From: Entrophospora sp. SA101
Lineage: Eukaryota; Glomeromycota; Glomeromycetes; Entrophosporales; Entrophosporaceae
NCBI GenBank assembly: GCA_958430865.1
Contig: CAUDNR010004339.1
Coordinates: 1 to 36,304, forward strand
DNA length: 36,304 nt
Direction of reading: 5' to 3'
This document shows, piece after piece, positions 1 to 11,460 of the stretch. A program made the translations under genes and the position numbers. A model generated the notes under the pieces. The model searched no databases. It saw only the letters and a program-made list of their open reading frames with translations, and was not told where the DNA came from. Positions within the stretch are counted from its first letter, which is position 1, and each line of letters begins with the position of its first letter.

Positions 1-349
1 TACATTTCCATTTTTGGAGTTAGAGAAGGATCTACAAGGCCAATAAAAAGTTGTGGGACTAGGTGTCTTGCACTATACTAATACCTTGTTTCAACGGATT
101 ATAATTAAATTCGCACACATTATTATTATGGGATGTCCACCATAAATATGGAGGTTTGAGGACCACTGTCTATGCACGTATATCTATATTATAAAGATTC
201 TAGTTGGTGAAAAATTTAGGCCACGTTTATCTAGAATATTAATAATAAGATAGAAGAAGACTTGAAATATTTACTTTACACATGTGTAACCATTTTGATT
301 TGATTATTACACAGAACAATTCAATGGTTGGCATCCTGTATTAGTAAAT

Positions 350-754
350 TCGTTTCGACTGATTTTAAATGAAATTTCCATATTAATATTAATATATGTC
401 CAGTCACTCTGTTAAACGAGGGTCATACTGTACTTTTTTCCCAAACAAATAAAAAAAAATAAAAAATGAAAGTGTAACACGAGAATCAAATTTAGTGTAA
501 CAAACTTGTTTATTTCAGCGTTGCAAATTATTATTATGGGGAAATGAAATAATTGATGGCAATAAAAGGATTGGGTAGATCATATTGAATAAGGATTCAT
601 CAGCAGATGGTTTGAATTATAATTCATCAAGTCATAACTTGTTCTCGATCCGAGGCTTGTCAGATGATTGATTTGTTAACTGAAAAGTTGAAATTGTTAT
701 TTTTGAAGGCAGATGAATTTCAGTGTTCTTTTTCAAATGAGCTATGCGTCACAG
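350..754 (+). repeat. Dispersed repeat R, copy 1
   Basis: This stretch matches 4470-4829 almost base for base over most of its length, in the same orientation. Shared blocks include the segment before GAAATAATTGATG, the TTCATCAGC block, the segment ending GATTGATTTGTTAACTG and the terminal GCGTCACAG. It begins with a short inverted-repeat unit: a TTTCGACTGATTTTAAATG side and a right side ending ACGAGGGTCATACTGTA (about 418-436). That unit resembles the ends of a Tigger/pogo-type MITE with a TA flank. No coding potential is apparent. Confidence 0.75.
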
Positions 755-1084
755 TAGTGATATTAGTTGCCAAAAAAAAATTTTTTCTCTTAACATTCAT
801 TTTTACATCTAGAATTTTAGTGTAGAATACAGTGGCATAGACATTTAGTTGAGATGGGACCACATGCATTACTTAGAATGACAAAAAAAAATCATAAATT
901 TGCTCAAAAACAAAATACAATACATCATTGCAGGATAAAAATCAATAGAGTCCCATTCGTAATTATTTTAACTCGAATTATTATTATTCATTTTATTTCT
1001 TTATTCGAATGTAATTCGAATACTCAAATTCATAACGAATGAAACAAATAATTCAAATAAACCTTATTCGAGCCAATGAAGACG

Positions 1085-1162
1085 AGATATTATAATAACA
1101 ATAATAAATAATGGTAATAATAGTTATAGTAATAATAACGATAGTAGTAGTAATAATAGCGG
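1085..1162. repeat. AAT-rich triplet microsatellite
   Basis: Imperfect runs of AAT, AGT and ACA triplets follow one another here. It looks like simple-sequence DNA, not coding. Confidence 0.6.
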
Positions 1163-3771
1163 CAAGCTTAGTACCATCTGAAAAGCATTTTCATTAATTG
1201 GGATTTATTTAAGTTCTTGGTCGGTTAAGAGTTGTTTGGCTTAACCGGCTAAGCTTATTCTACTGGCTAACATCACTGCCCCATAGATTATAACTTTCCA
1301 CCAAATTAATACATGTCAACTGTAAGCTCTATCTCTCGTTTGCGATGCTTTGAATGAAACATTTTCAACAACAACGATTCCGCTTTCCAGTTTATTCATG
1401 ACTTCCTCTTCTTCTTCTGCAGCCTTCTCTTTCGTAACCACTACTTTTGTATCTTCTCTCTTTTGTAGTGCAAATAATTACTTCTTAGCCGAGCTAAGGA
1501 CTTTTTGGTTAAGTTGAAATCTGGCCTTGGGTTCTGGTACTGATGAGCGTGACGATACAAGATATCCATGTATTTAAAAAATTTGAGAAGGGACGAAAAA
1601 AAAACTCTCGCAAATTTATTGATATCAGATTAATTATTATACAATAATGATTTATAAGAGGATTTGCATAAATAAATTAAACACGTAGTTATTCAGCGTT
1701 TGTTGCAAAAACACAAGGCTGGGAAAGTTCTTCACGTCATAGACCGTACATATTCCAATACACGTATTAAAAAAACAAAGCTCGATGGGGACAAACTTTA
1801 TTGTTATTTTGCTACAATAGATGCAAAATAATTGGTTTTTCGAAAAGATTTCACTGACCAATTGCTCATTTGAGTTACGCGGTCAGCCTGGTTGAAATCG
1901 GTACTATCCTTTTTTGAAAAAAACTCTTTTTAGAAATTCTCAGGTTTCAACTTGTTGTAAACAATAACATCTTTTCTCTTCTTCGCAGAGAACATAGGGG
2001 AAGAACGGATAGGATATGTGCAACTAGTAAAAACTCTGTTTTTTCAAACCTAATTTTTTTTTGGGAAGAAATTTTTTGTCTTCATTATTTTTCTTATTGT
2101 TATTTGATGATCTATGTCCTTTTTTGCACGTGATAAACTGTTTATCGTGCAATAAAACTTTTTCCGAGCGATGTTTGATTTGTTTTTTTAGTATTTAGTT
2201 AATGTGATAATGATATTGAAATGGTATTGGAAAAAATTAGTATGAATAAATTTTGTTTACTCTACATTTAAGAAAAGCATCGTTTGACAATTCTGATTAA
2301 TATTTAATTAACAATTGAATTAATTATCGTTTTTTTGCTATGCTTTTTTTTTAAATTATTAATAAATTACCTTTACCCATTTTAGCATATAACATGTCAA
2401 AAATAAAAAGCTTTGCCCATATAATTATATTGATATTATTTATTTATTCATTGAGCAAAGAGCTCATTTATTTGGGGTTTTTTATTTATTGATTAATGAT
2501 TGTTGTTACATGAATAATAATAAAAATTACATATAAAAAGGATATTGTTCACAAATTTAATAAATTTAATATTAAAGGTCCAAAGCCTAATCCCATTTGA
2601 GAAATAGATAGCTGAAAGATGGAGAACTTCAGTAATATCCTTTGCCTTTCTTGATAAATGTATATAATTAATGAAATAATGGAAGTGGTTGAATATAAAT
2701 GATTCGTGTATAATGAAAAAAATATAATACTTAACGGATGAGTTCATTCATCCATACCAGCATACAGAAGGACAAAAACAAAGTGCCAATTTGCCTAATA
2801 AAAAATCAGCCAAGGATTAGTTTTCATGCAAGATTGATAAATTAAAAAATAAATGAGTTTTTACTAATTAGTGCTTTGCTGGAATTTGAATTAACATCAA
2901 TTTTTTATGATAAAACTCGAATTTTTTTGTTCTCACAAAAAATCTCTTGAATGTATGAAAGGCTCACTGTGTATCCTCTGTTGAAATCTTATTATCAATA
3001 ATTTAAGTTATACACAATTATGTTGATTAAAGAATTGTTACCAAACCATAAAAAAATTATATTTTTAATGATTGTTACGCACCCATAAACAAATCCAAAA
3101 TATTTACAAAATTTATTGTATATGATGTTTATATTAGATCAACTATTGATTATGCAAATGAAGATGATTTATTTGATGTTGAATTATTGTTTTTGATAAC
3201 ACGCCAATTTTGGTGTCAACTTGAATTAAAAGATCTACGCCAAGAAAATAACATGAAAACAAAAAAAAAATTCACTATAATAAATATTGTGTCATATGAT
3301 TCAAATCTGTAAATGGCAACCCGATTTAGAAATAATAATAATCAAGTTTGTGTTATTTGCGTTAATAATAATAAACGAACAATCTCAGTTATAGAAAAAA
3401 ACAATGGTTTCTTTTTGTTAATTATAAATCCAAGTTTACTGATTTAAGTCTAATGAATGGAAATCATATTCCATATTCGAATTATCCGTTCAATATAAAC
3501 CCTTATTCAAATAGAAATCCCAAATTATTCAAATAGGACCACGAAGTAAAAATCGAACTATAAAGATATTGAATTACTTGCTAATAAATTTGATAATTCT
3601 AACATCCAAATTGATTTTTTGATCCGAATAGTCTTTTAAAAAATTTATACAAATGGAATATAAATAATTGTAATGAATTTATTCCAAAATTATAATTTAA
3701 ACTAACCATTTTTCTACAATATACTAAATACACGTAAAGATTCATTCAAGTAGAATTATATCGTTTTAACT

Positions 3772-4035
3772 TAGATTTTCTGACTGTGTTATGTGAGGCA
3801 TGGACACTAAATAATGTGATTTCACTATTATTCAAAATTATAAGAATACGTGGCAAAAATATCCGGTTTCTAGCTCGTTGTTACTTTTGAATTTCTGGTG
3901 CATTTGTAGCATTTATGCTACTTTTATTGGTTTTGCTAAGTAATTCAAGACTATTGTGGGTAAAATTTTTTTGGAGACCTTTGTGCTGACCCATCAACTC
4001 CTTGTTTGAATGTATCAGATATCGTAAAGAAATAA
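3772..4035 (+). pseudogene. 3' remnant of a multi-span membrane protein gene
   Basis: The DNA aligns with the last roughly 260 bases of the intact gene at 11461-12450. Shared stretches include AATACGTGGCAAAAATATCC, the TTTCTGGTGCATTTGTAG block and the segment around GTCAGATATTGTAAA-type sequence at the stop. An in-frame TGA interrupts the region matching the final membrane segment. An extra T run shifts the frame at the segment matching WVKVFGD. The first two thirds of the gene are absent. Similarity continues past the stop codon into the 3' flank to about 4390. This is a truncated, dead duplicate of the 11461 gene type; I infer loss of the 5' part after duplication. Confidence 0.85.
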
Positions 4036-4395
4036 TTGTTGTATCATCACTTAGGTAGGACATTATTTTTTAATAATAATTTTTTACGGATCTAGCTAGA
4101 TTAATCATTAAACAAATAGAATAGCTTTAGGTTGATTATTTTTTATTATTATGTATTTGTATATTATTAAATGGAATCCATCTAATTATTTTGCATTAAA
4201 GAAGAAATGTGGATATTTCTTCATTTCCTTTCGCATTCATGCCATAATATCAATTTATCATTGATGTTATTTGCATTTTCAATTAATGTATAGAATTTTT
4301 TTCTTTATTCTTTTTAAATCATCATTAATTATATAATATATAAATTTTTCGGTAATCTTCAGTTGGTTCATAATCTCTATGTTGATATTAATATT
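4036..4395 (+). repeat. Duplicated 3' flank of the membrane-protein gene
   Basis: The sequence after the pseudogene stop is recognisable again after the intact gene at 12451-13195. Shared words include TCTAGCTAGATTAATCATT, TTTCTTCATTTCCTTT, ATGTTATTTGCATTTT and CTTTTTAAA. The intact locus carries about 330 extra bases (roughly 12590-12920) that are missing here. The duplication therefore included non-coding flank, which argues for a DNA-level segmental duplication and against a retrocopy. Confidence 0.75.
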
Positions 4396-4469
4396 ATAAA
4401 TTTAAATGATTTATTTGTCAATCAACTCATTATAACGGGTAATGATTTGAATACTAATACAGTATAACC

Positions 4470-4829
4470 CTTGCTTCAGCGGATTTTAAATGAAATTTTC
4501 ATATATTAATATGTCTAGCCACTCCGTTGAAACGAGGGTTATATACTTTTTTCCTAAACAAATAAAAAAAAATGAAATTAATTTTGATTATTTCAACGTT
4601 GCAAATTGTCACCAATTATTATTATGGGAAAATGAAATAATTGATGATTGGGTAGATCAGATTGAATAAGGATTCATCAGCGGATAGTTTGGTTATAATT
4701 CATCAAGTCAAAACTTATTCTCGATTCGGGGCTTGTCAGATGATTGATTTGTTAACTGAAAAGTTGAAATTGTTATTTTGAAGGCATATGAATTTCGGTA
4801 TTCTTTTTCAAATGTGCTGTGCGTCACAG
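4470..4829 (+). repeat. Dispersed repeat R, copy 2
   Basis: Second copy of the repeat at 350-754. Its first 85 bases (4460-4544) form a small inverted repeat: CAGTATAACCCTTGCTTCAG on the left and a right side ending CGTTGAAACGAGGGTTATA. The left end follows a TA dinucleotide, as in Tigger/pogo MITEs. The remaining 280 bases match copy 1 with small indels. Confidence 0.75.
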
Positions 4830-5156
4830 ATCACATGGATAAACTTTATTTCTTATTTTATTATAAAAATTGAAAAATAAAAATGATGAACGACAACAAG
4901 CAAAAGAATAAAGAAAAAAGAACACGACAGTTTGAATAGCTGTCGTTCACTTTTAGGCTCGTGCTCGCGTGAATCGAAGATAAGAGAGCATTAATCATCA
5001 TCGCAAATTGTTTATAATCCATTTCGATTACTTCATCTCATTTGGTTGACGGTGACGTTGTTGTGTTTGGATGAGGCCGAGCTATTTGTTATCACAAAAT
5101 TCCTAATTAACATCTTAATAGAGTCAACAACACTGATAATTTTTTATTTATTAACG

Positions 5157-5284
5157 CATCAATTAATCACACAAATCGATTGTTTATTAATAACACATGC
5201 ACACGTCATCCACCACGAACCCTCCCGTGGTTTGAAGTGGTATCAAATATCGATACTAGAGAATCCGGGCTCACGAACCCTATG
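5157..5284 (+). repeat. Local repeat S, copy 1
   Basis: The block from the ATTAATCACA.AAAT.GATTG segment to GAATCCGGGCT recurs at 5746-5855 in the same orientation. Shared words include CCCGTGGTTTGAAGT-like sequence, a CGATACTA-like block and AGAATCCGGGCT. It is non-coding. Confidence 0.65.
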
Positions 5285-5591
5285 AATATAATTGGCTTAG
5301 ATCCGCCGTCCTCAATGTAGATCTCGCTGCTTCATTGTGGATTTTGTCATTCTTAACAAACAAAAAGGTGATCAAGATTGAACTCGTTGTGATAAAAAAA
5401 TCAAAAAATGAGGTTCATTTCGAGCCTTTATATATGTTCACATAACAGATCGTCCATTTTGATTTTAAATTAATAAAAAAAGCTTTTTTCTATATCCGGT
5501 TTAAGGCAAGTTGGGATTAAAAAAAAAACTAAAAGTAACCGTTCTATGTAGAACATTAACACACATTTACATACAGTTAATATTAACATCA

Positions 5592-5935
5592 CCGGATTTT
5601 AAGAATGAATAGGAAAAACTGGATTTTTAAAATGCAATTTCGAGCCCTGGTTTGGATGCAATAATAAAAGGCAACCGATAGCATAGCATCTATACTATAG
5701 CATTGATATGGATAATAGCAACAGTTAACAATAAGATACAACAGAATTAAATTAATCACATAAATTGATTGTTTATACACGCACATGTTCCTTCCCGTGA
5801 TTTGAAGTATTGTGTTGGCGTCAAACGTTGACACTAAAGAATCCGGGCTAATCAGAAAAACCGGATTTTTAAGGCAATTTGGTTTGGATATAATCAACAA
5901 AAGGCAGAGCATCTAACCTACAGCGTTGACATAGT
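5592..5935 (+). repeat. Local repeat S copy 2, with a nested ACCGGATTTTTAA repeat
   Basis: 5746-5855 repeats the block at 5157-5284. Flanking it, the segments starting ACCGGATTTTAA (5592) and ACCGGATTTTTAA (about 5859) are also related. Both run through GCAATTT, GGTTTGGAT, AAAAGGCA and a CTA.AC.A.AGC.TTGA pattern. The arrangement suggests a tandemly duplicated unit of about 230-270 bases with divergence. Confidence 0.55.
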
Positions 5936-6298
5936 CGATCCCGGTTGGTTTCTAAATCAAAATCCAAACATTCAAAAAGCATTTCAATGACAAATAGCTT
6001 GAAATTTCAACGTTTTAAAAAAACGAGTTCTTAGCTAGTCAACACTCATCATCATTAAATATTAAATATTGAGTATTTATATACAACGCTTTTACTTTCT
6101 TAAAACAGCAAAATCCTTTTTTGATTTTTTTATGATCACATCCAAAATAGACAATTTCTGTTGCACCAATTTAATCGAAACAATGAAATGACTATGAACA
6201 ATAAATTATGATGATGATAATAATAAATAATTAAGTGGTCAATCAGCATCTTAATAAAAAAGGAAGCCGTGAAAAATATCAGAGAAACATAGTTGAAA

Positions 6299-7938
6299 AT
6301 GTCTAGCAGCTTTTCATCACTAGCAAACTTTAATGTATTTATTATCAACCTTATCAATTTAAATAAGGATGCTTTACCATTAAAACACGTCAGCAAGATC
6401 ATTAATGATTTGTCAAATCTATTAAATGAATCTGATTTTCATGATGTGGAAATTAAAGTTGGAATGGGTGAAGATTCCAAAATTTTTAAGGTTCATTCTA
6501 CAATCTTGAAAGCAAGGTCTTCATATTTTAAAACTGCATTATCAAAAAATTGGGCAAAGAAGTCTAAATATGGTATTATTTTATTCGAAAAGGAAAACAT
6601 TTCTCCAAAAATATTTGAAATTCTAATAACGTAAGGATGGACTAATTGATTAATTAATTGTTTATTTTTTTGAATAAAATATCTAAAAGTATAATTTTGT
6701 TCAAAAGATATGTTTATAATGGAATCATTAATACAGATGATCTAGATCCAGATGAAATTTTAGAACTACTTGAAGCTTGTGATGAATTATCCTTTAATGA
6801 ATTATTTGATGATTTGCAAGAGCATTTATTTATCAAAAAGAAAGAATGGGTAAAAAAGAATTTAATGCATCTTTATAAATTTTCATTAGAACATCAATCA
6901 TTTATAATGCTTCAAGATTATTTTAAGGAAATAATTCATGATAGTCCAGAGTTATTTCTAGAGTCTGAAGATTTTAAAGATATTGAAAAATCTATGCTTA
7001 TTTTTTTATTGGAAAAAGATGATTTAATAATAAAAGAAACAGATATTTGGGATTATGTCATTCAATGGGGAATTGGGCAAATTGAAAATGATTTGGAAGG
7101 AAAAACAATTTCAGAGTGGCATGAAAATGATTTTATTGAATTGAAAAATATATTGGATGATATCATTCCACTCATAAGATTTAATCAAATTGCTTCAAAT
7201 GATTTTAATGAAAAAATCAGACCTCTTGAAAAAGTTTTCAATAAAGTGATCTATGGAGAGCTTCTTCAATATTATATTGCCAATAAAAGTCAACCAAAAT
7301 TATTACCACCAAAAGGTCCGAGAACAGTAAAAAAAAATTTATTAAAATTTAAAATGAAATCTTTAATTTCTAGTTGGATTGATGATGGTCAAAATCAAAA
7401 TACCTATAATGAAAATAATCCAACTTATGATTTTGAATTGATTCTTCAAGGGACTAAAGATGGATTTTCAAGAACAGTCTTTATGCATAAATGTTATGAT
7501 ATTAAGCAAACTGTAACCATCATGAAAATTAAAGAAACTGGAGAATTAATTGGTGGCTATAATTCAGTTGGTTGGAATATCAAAGAAAAATCCCCAGATG
7601 AAGAATATTGGATTGAAGGAAACAATGGTTTTATTTTTAAAATAGATGGAAATCAAATAAAAAATTCAATATTAAGTAGAGTTAGAGTGCCTGGTGGTGC
7701 ATTGTATCATAATTCACAAACTGTTAATGAAACTATTAACAATATAAAATTTCATGAAATATCCATAAATTTTATTGACTTAGTATTATATAATAGCATT
7801 AATAATGAACCTTATTGTTATTATTATTTTATTGGAAATTTATTTGATGCATATGAAAATGATTTAAATCTTAATAATAGTAGCAAAATAGTTTATTTGT
7901 TGGAAGAATATGAAGTGTATAAATTAGTAAAAAAATAA
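6299..7938 (+). CDS. BTB-BACK-TLDc domain protein
   Basis: Two exons, 6299-6630 and 6708-7938, are joined across a 77-base GT-AG intron (GTAAGG...AAAAG) that keeps the frame. The product is about 520 residues. Residues about 45-135 form a BTB/POZ fold (SDFHDVEIKVG, VHSTILKARSSYF, YVYNG). A BACK-like helical region follows to about 260, with WDYVIQWG. The C-terminal third (about 330-515) is a TLDc domain, with LILQGTKDGFSRTVFMHKC, IGGYNSVGW and the FIFKI strand. BTB proteins of this kind usually act as CUL3 ubiquitin-ligase adaptors, and TLDc proteins are linked to oxidative-stress resistance and V-ATPase regulation. Both roles are family knowledge, not shown here. The start is the ATG at 6299, MSSSF. 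BTB-TLDc genes are very numerous in Rhizophagus-type genomes (recalled). No lesion is seen. Confidence 0.9.
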
Positions 7939-9352
7939 AATTTGCAACTTAATATTAAAAATATAGAGTAATTAATTATTTAGAGCTCACAAAATTCTGT
8001 TTTTAATCGCAACAATGCTCCTTGTATATACAGCGCGTTGAAATTTCATCATGCAACTAGTATAAATTTAGAAACTATCCTACACCCCCACATTTCTCAC
8101 ACTGAATTTTCAACACTGCCACTATGTATATTAATACGTATAAATGAATTCAATTCCTAAAACCCCAAATTTTAATTGCGTTCAATTATTTATATGTTTT
8201 TCATATGACTGAGTATATGGACATTCTGTATGGTATAGCTCTTGCAAAACGTATGGTATGGTATTGTATTAAGTGTAATAAAATGGTTGTATACCAATGC
8301 TTAAATCTAACATACTTCCCTTCACACCCACCAAAAAAGGATTTAGAATAAAATTTTGTGTGACTTGGTATGGAAAAATATGGGCTATACCATACCATAC
8401 CATACGTTCTGCAAGAGTTATACCATACTGAATCTCTCCCTACCGCATATGACTCAGTCAAGTGATCAACCTATTTCTACCACATACATGTATATATAAT
8501 CCTCACTGTAAAATCAAAAACACAATAATTCTCAAAATTATTGGCATACTAAACTTCATTTAATCCATTGTCAGATGATAAATTCAGATTCATCTTCTGA
8601 ACCGATTATTATTTCAGAGTCATAAATTGTTCATCTAAAGAATTGTCATTATTTACCATTACATCAAGTTGTAATCAAAAACATTTAATGTGGAAATGAA
8701 AATATTTAAAAGAAAATATTACACGAGCGCGTTCAATTAAATCATCCAAATTTAGATAATAATATGAACTATGGAATCTAGAGTTTCCTTCGTAATACAA
8801 CTCAATCTTAATTCCAATCAATCATTCGAATAAAAATTTATTCGCTATTCAAATTATTCTTTTCATTCGTTTCATTCGAATAGAAACACCAAATCGAGAT
8901 TTTTGCGCCGTAATAGAATTCTACAACATAGTCAAAAAAAAATTTTATATACACTACAAGTCATTTAGTCGCTGAATTTTTTTGCAATAAAAATCTCTCA
9001 GTCATGTGACTTTGGAGTCGAGAAGGCGATCATGCATACTCACTCTCTTTATAATGGCCCTTCTGTTTTTGCTGAAAAATTCGTTATAGACACTATGTGA
9101 GACATATTTAAATTAGGCCCCAATTCTCAGTCCGTTATAGAGTGAAAACTATAGAAAAAGGCCGTTATATAATAGTGTATTTAATTGATGATTAAAGAAT
9201 TGTTACGTTACCATAAAAAAACTGCCATTGTAAAAAAATAAAAAGAAAATTTTCAAACTCGTATAAATGTGTGCTTAAATGAAATATATAGAGAAAAAGG
9301 TCTTATATACCATTTATGGAGGATTAAAGAATCCACACGGCCAATAAAAATA
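7939..9352. other. Intergenic region with one MITE
   Basis: Apart from the element at 8207-8459 no structured feature stands out. The open frame 8201-8461 (minus) is simply the MITE. Around 9060-9180 there are phrases such as CCGTTATAGAG that resemble decayed pogo-type transposon ends. Confidence 0.5.
8207..8459. mobile_element. MITE-like element with long inverted repeats
   Basis: The left arm (8207-8264) and right arm (about 8385-8459) are inverted copies. Both carry GACTGAGT at the tip, then ATATG, then TATGGTATARCTCTTGCA and ACGTATGGTATGGTAT going inward. The right arm has a short insertion. The internal 120 bases carry no coding sequence. At 253 bp with arms of about 60 bases it fits a non-autonomous DNA element. 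I could not settle a target-site duplication, so the superfamily is open. Confidence 0.7.
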
Positions 9353-10134
9353 AGTCAACCCTCGATAAACCGAACTTTTGGAATCACAAAAATAGGCTTA
9401 CAACATTATAAATGTAAATTTTACAAAATTATTCTAAACAAAAATATTTATCTAAAGACTGTTGCGCTGAACTATTAATATTATGACTTAATAATTTTTT
9501 CAAATGCACTTTAATTCATCTTCGCGTACATCGAAATCACTTAGAAGGTATACTAAAAAATTTAATAAACTTCATTATGATATCTGTAATAAAAATTTCT
9601 GGAATAAAGGTTTCATTCTATTGCTCATCTATTTCTGTTGGTAGAATTAATGCAATAATATTCTCGTCTTCCATTACTAATTCGCCTGCAACCATGTTAT
9701 TCTCAATATTTAAGTACTCGTCCGCTAAAAGTGAATCATCAAATGGGAGTTAGTTGATTAAATCTTGAACTTCACAATTTTCTTGATCAGTATCAACTTC
9801 AATATTATTCAAAAATTCTAATTTTGGTAATTTTTCGTGCTATTTTTATTAGAACTTGACATGGTTAAAGTAGAAATTTTATAGAAAGTAGAATTTGGGT
9901 GATCGACATTATTTTTAAGCCAAATTTATCATTATAAGGCGAATTTTTTTAACCAGTTTATGATCATATTCGGCTTAGAAAGTTACATTTTTATTATTTT
10001 GTACAAACCATTCAAGTTCGGTTTATCAAGCAAAGTAGAAATTATAATAAAATTCGGCTTAACGAAATAATTTTTATTAAATATGATTCGATTAATTGTT
10101 ATAAAGCGAAAATCGGTTTATCGAGGTTTGACTG
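9353..10134. mobile_element. Internally deleted Tigger/pogo-like element (CTCGATAAACCGA ends)
   Basis: The left end reads AGTCAACCCTCGATAAACCG. The right end, read inward, is CAGTCAAACCTCGATAAACC. Both are next to TA (9351-9352 and 10135-10136). The ends and TA target are typical of Tigger/pogo (Tc1-mariner superfamily). The left end seems to have lost its first C. The 782-bp interior holds only the tail of a transposase reading frame (separate entry), so it cannot be autonomous. Confidence 0.75.
9618..9835 (-). pseudogene. C-terminal remnant of a Tigger-like transposase
   Basis: On the minus strand one frame reads KLPKLEFLNNIEVD, LPFDDSLLADEYLNIENNMV and AGELVMEDENIIALILP, with one in-frame TAA between the first two blocks. 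This acidic stretch resembles the tails of CENP-B/jerky-type transposases, which are acidic like the one ending at 27232. No helix-turn-helix or DDD region remains. A short ATG-started peptide (9861 downward, MSSSNKN) lies just upstream in another frame and may be the original N-terminus joined by the deletion. Confidence 0.55.
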
Positions 10135-11460
10135 TAGTGAGTGCAAAAATATATTTGTCAATCAATTTTTTAAACACCATTACATAATGTTGAAGGTCTT
10201 ATTGAAAACTTATTTTTAAACCTGTAACTTAACCAGATTTACAATGATTAATCTTAATTTATTTGTGAGGATGCCTTCCCTGTCTATTTGCATACCGTAT
10301 GTTTGCATAATCTGGCATAAAGATAGCTTGGAGACTTATAAGCTATTTGCATAGCGTAAATTTGCATATGCATAAAAATGATCCAGATTCTACAATATAA
10401 TTATTATTTAGGAAAAGATTATTTAAAAAAATAATTAATAGTGGCCTGTTTCATAGAATAATAATAAATCTTTTTCATAGTATTATTTATATTATCTAGC
10501 TTTTTAATCTCATCTGAACAGTCCTTGGTTGCTGCTTTTTTAAACAGATTTGATAACGTTGTTCATTGTTTAAATGAGTTTTTTCATTATTAAAAATCAT
10601 AAATGTAATAAAATTCAAGTCATAATTTTACAATCAATCATGTATATTAAGCAACTACGTGATAATGTGAATATGATGCATACTCGTAGAAATTCATTAT
10701 TATTATGCAAATAGACACCCTGATCTGCGAATTAAATATTCTGCGCCAAAATGAATTCTTTTCTTTTAGAAAGTTGGTGTTTAGAAATATTCTAATTAAA
10801 TTTTTTATTTGCGCCAATAAACATATGAATATTAGTATTAGTATACGCAGGTCCCGTATTCCGTACATCTGCGCTTCCATATTAAATAATGATGAAAAGT
10901 TGTACTCAAACCTCCACCAATCAAATTTGAGCATATTACATCCAGTAAATTGATTATTTCTATGCAAATACTACAATATTATATGTTAAAACACGAGCGC
11001 AATACGATTTCTTATTCATACTCAATGCATTCTTAATTCTAATTATCCACATGTTTCAAATAAGAAATTTATAATCGTTCGTTCTATTCGAATAGTTTTT
11101 AATATAAAAATTTTATACAAATGAAAATATAAATAAAGACTCATTCAAGTAAAATTGATAACGATTTTCTTTCTTTAATTGTCGAAGCATTTTATTTTGT
11201 AATTATACCATCAAACTTCCGAATATGTAATTTGAATAACTCAAATTGATTATTCATTTGATACGAATAATAAACCCTAAGCTAAAATTTTTTGTAATTT
11301 ATATCGTTTAACAATTTTTATTTGTTTGGATGTTAAGCATTTTATTTTCGTTAGTTATAATATCATAAAAATTGAAACAAAAGTATTTAATCCAACTTAC
11401 ATTTATAAATAATTTTAATATTTGAAGGCTAATTTTTGTTTTTTGTTTTTTAGTATAGAA
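10135..11460. other. Intergenic region upstream of the membrane-protein gene
   Basis: Overlapping frames at 10647-10967 (minus) and 10705-10953 (plus) cover the same DNA and show no motif, so I do not call them. ATTTGCAT octamers recur near 10287, 10345 and (as ATGCAAAT) 10704 and 10959. The 200 bases before the gene share short phrases with the region before the pseudogene at 3772, such as TTATACAAATG followed by AATATAAATA. Confidence 0.5.

Larger units (their letters stand above)
1..3771. other. Gene-free, repeat-rich AT-rich region
   Basis: I see no convincing protein gene here. Short open frames such as 854-1042, 1652-1861 and 2493-2747 have no recognisable motifs and look like chance frames. 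What can be seen is a repeat copy at 350-754, an AAT/GAT-type triplet-rich stretch near 1085-1160, and clusters of the 8-mer ATTCGAAT or near matches at about 960-1070 and 3475-3560. Similar clusters recur near 8820-8890, 11065-11280 and 33690-33740, so this is a dispersed repeat of the genome. Plain intergenic DNA is the best description. Confidence 0.6.
4830..6298. other. Intergenic region with a local repeat pair
   Basis: No gene is supported here. The open frames at 5046-5285, 5589-5912 and 6136-6402 lack motifs, and two of them overlap non-coding repeats. The 1.4 kb upstream of the BTB gene contains the repeat pair listed separately. Confidence 0.5.

Noticed and set aside
8201..8461. 86-codon minus-strand frame
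   Set aside because: It coincides exactly with the inverted-repeat element and is a by-product of it.
10647..10967. Overlapping frames on both strands, 106 and 82 codons
   Set aside because: Each is the shadow of the other, composition is AT-driven and no motif is visible.
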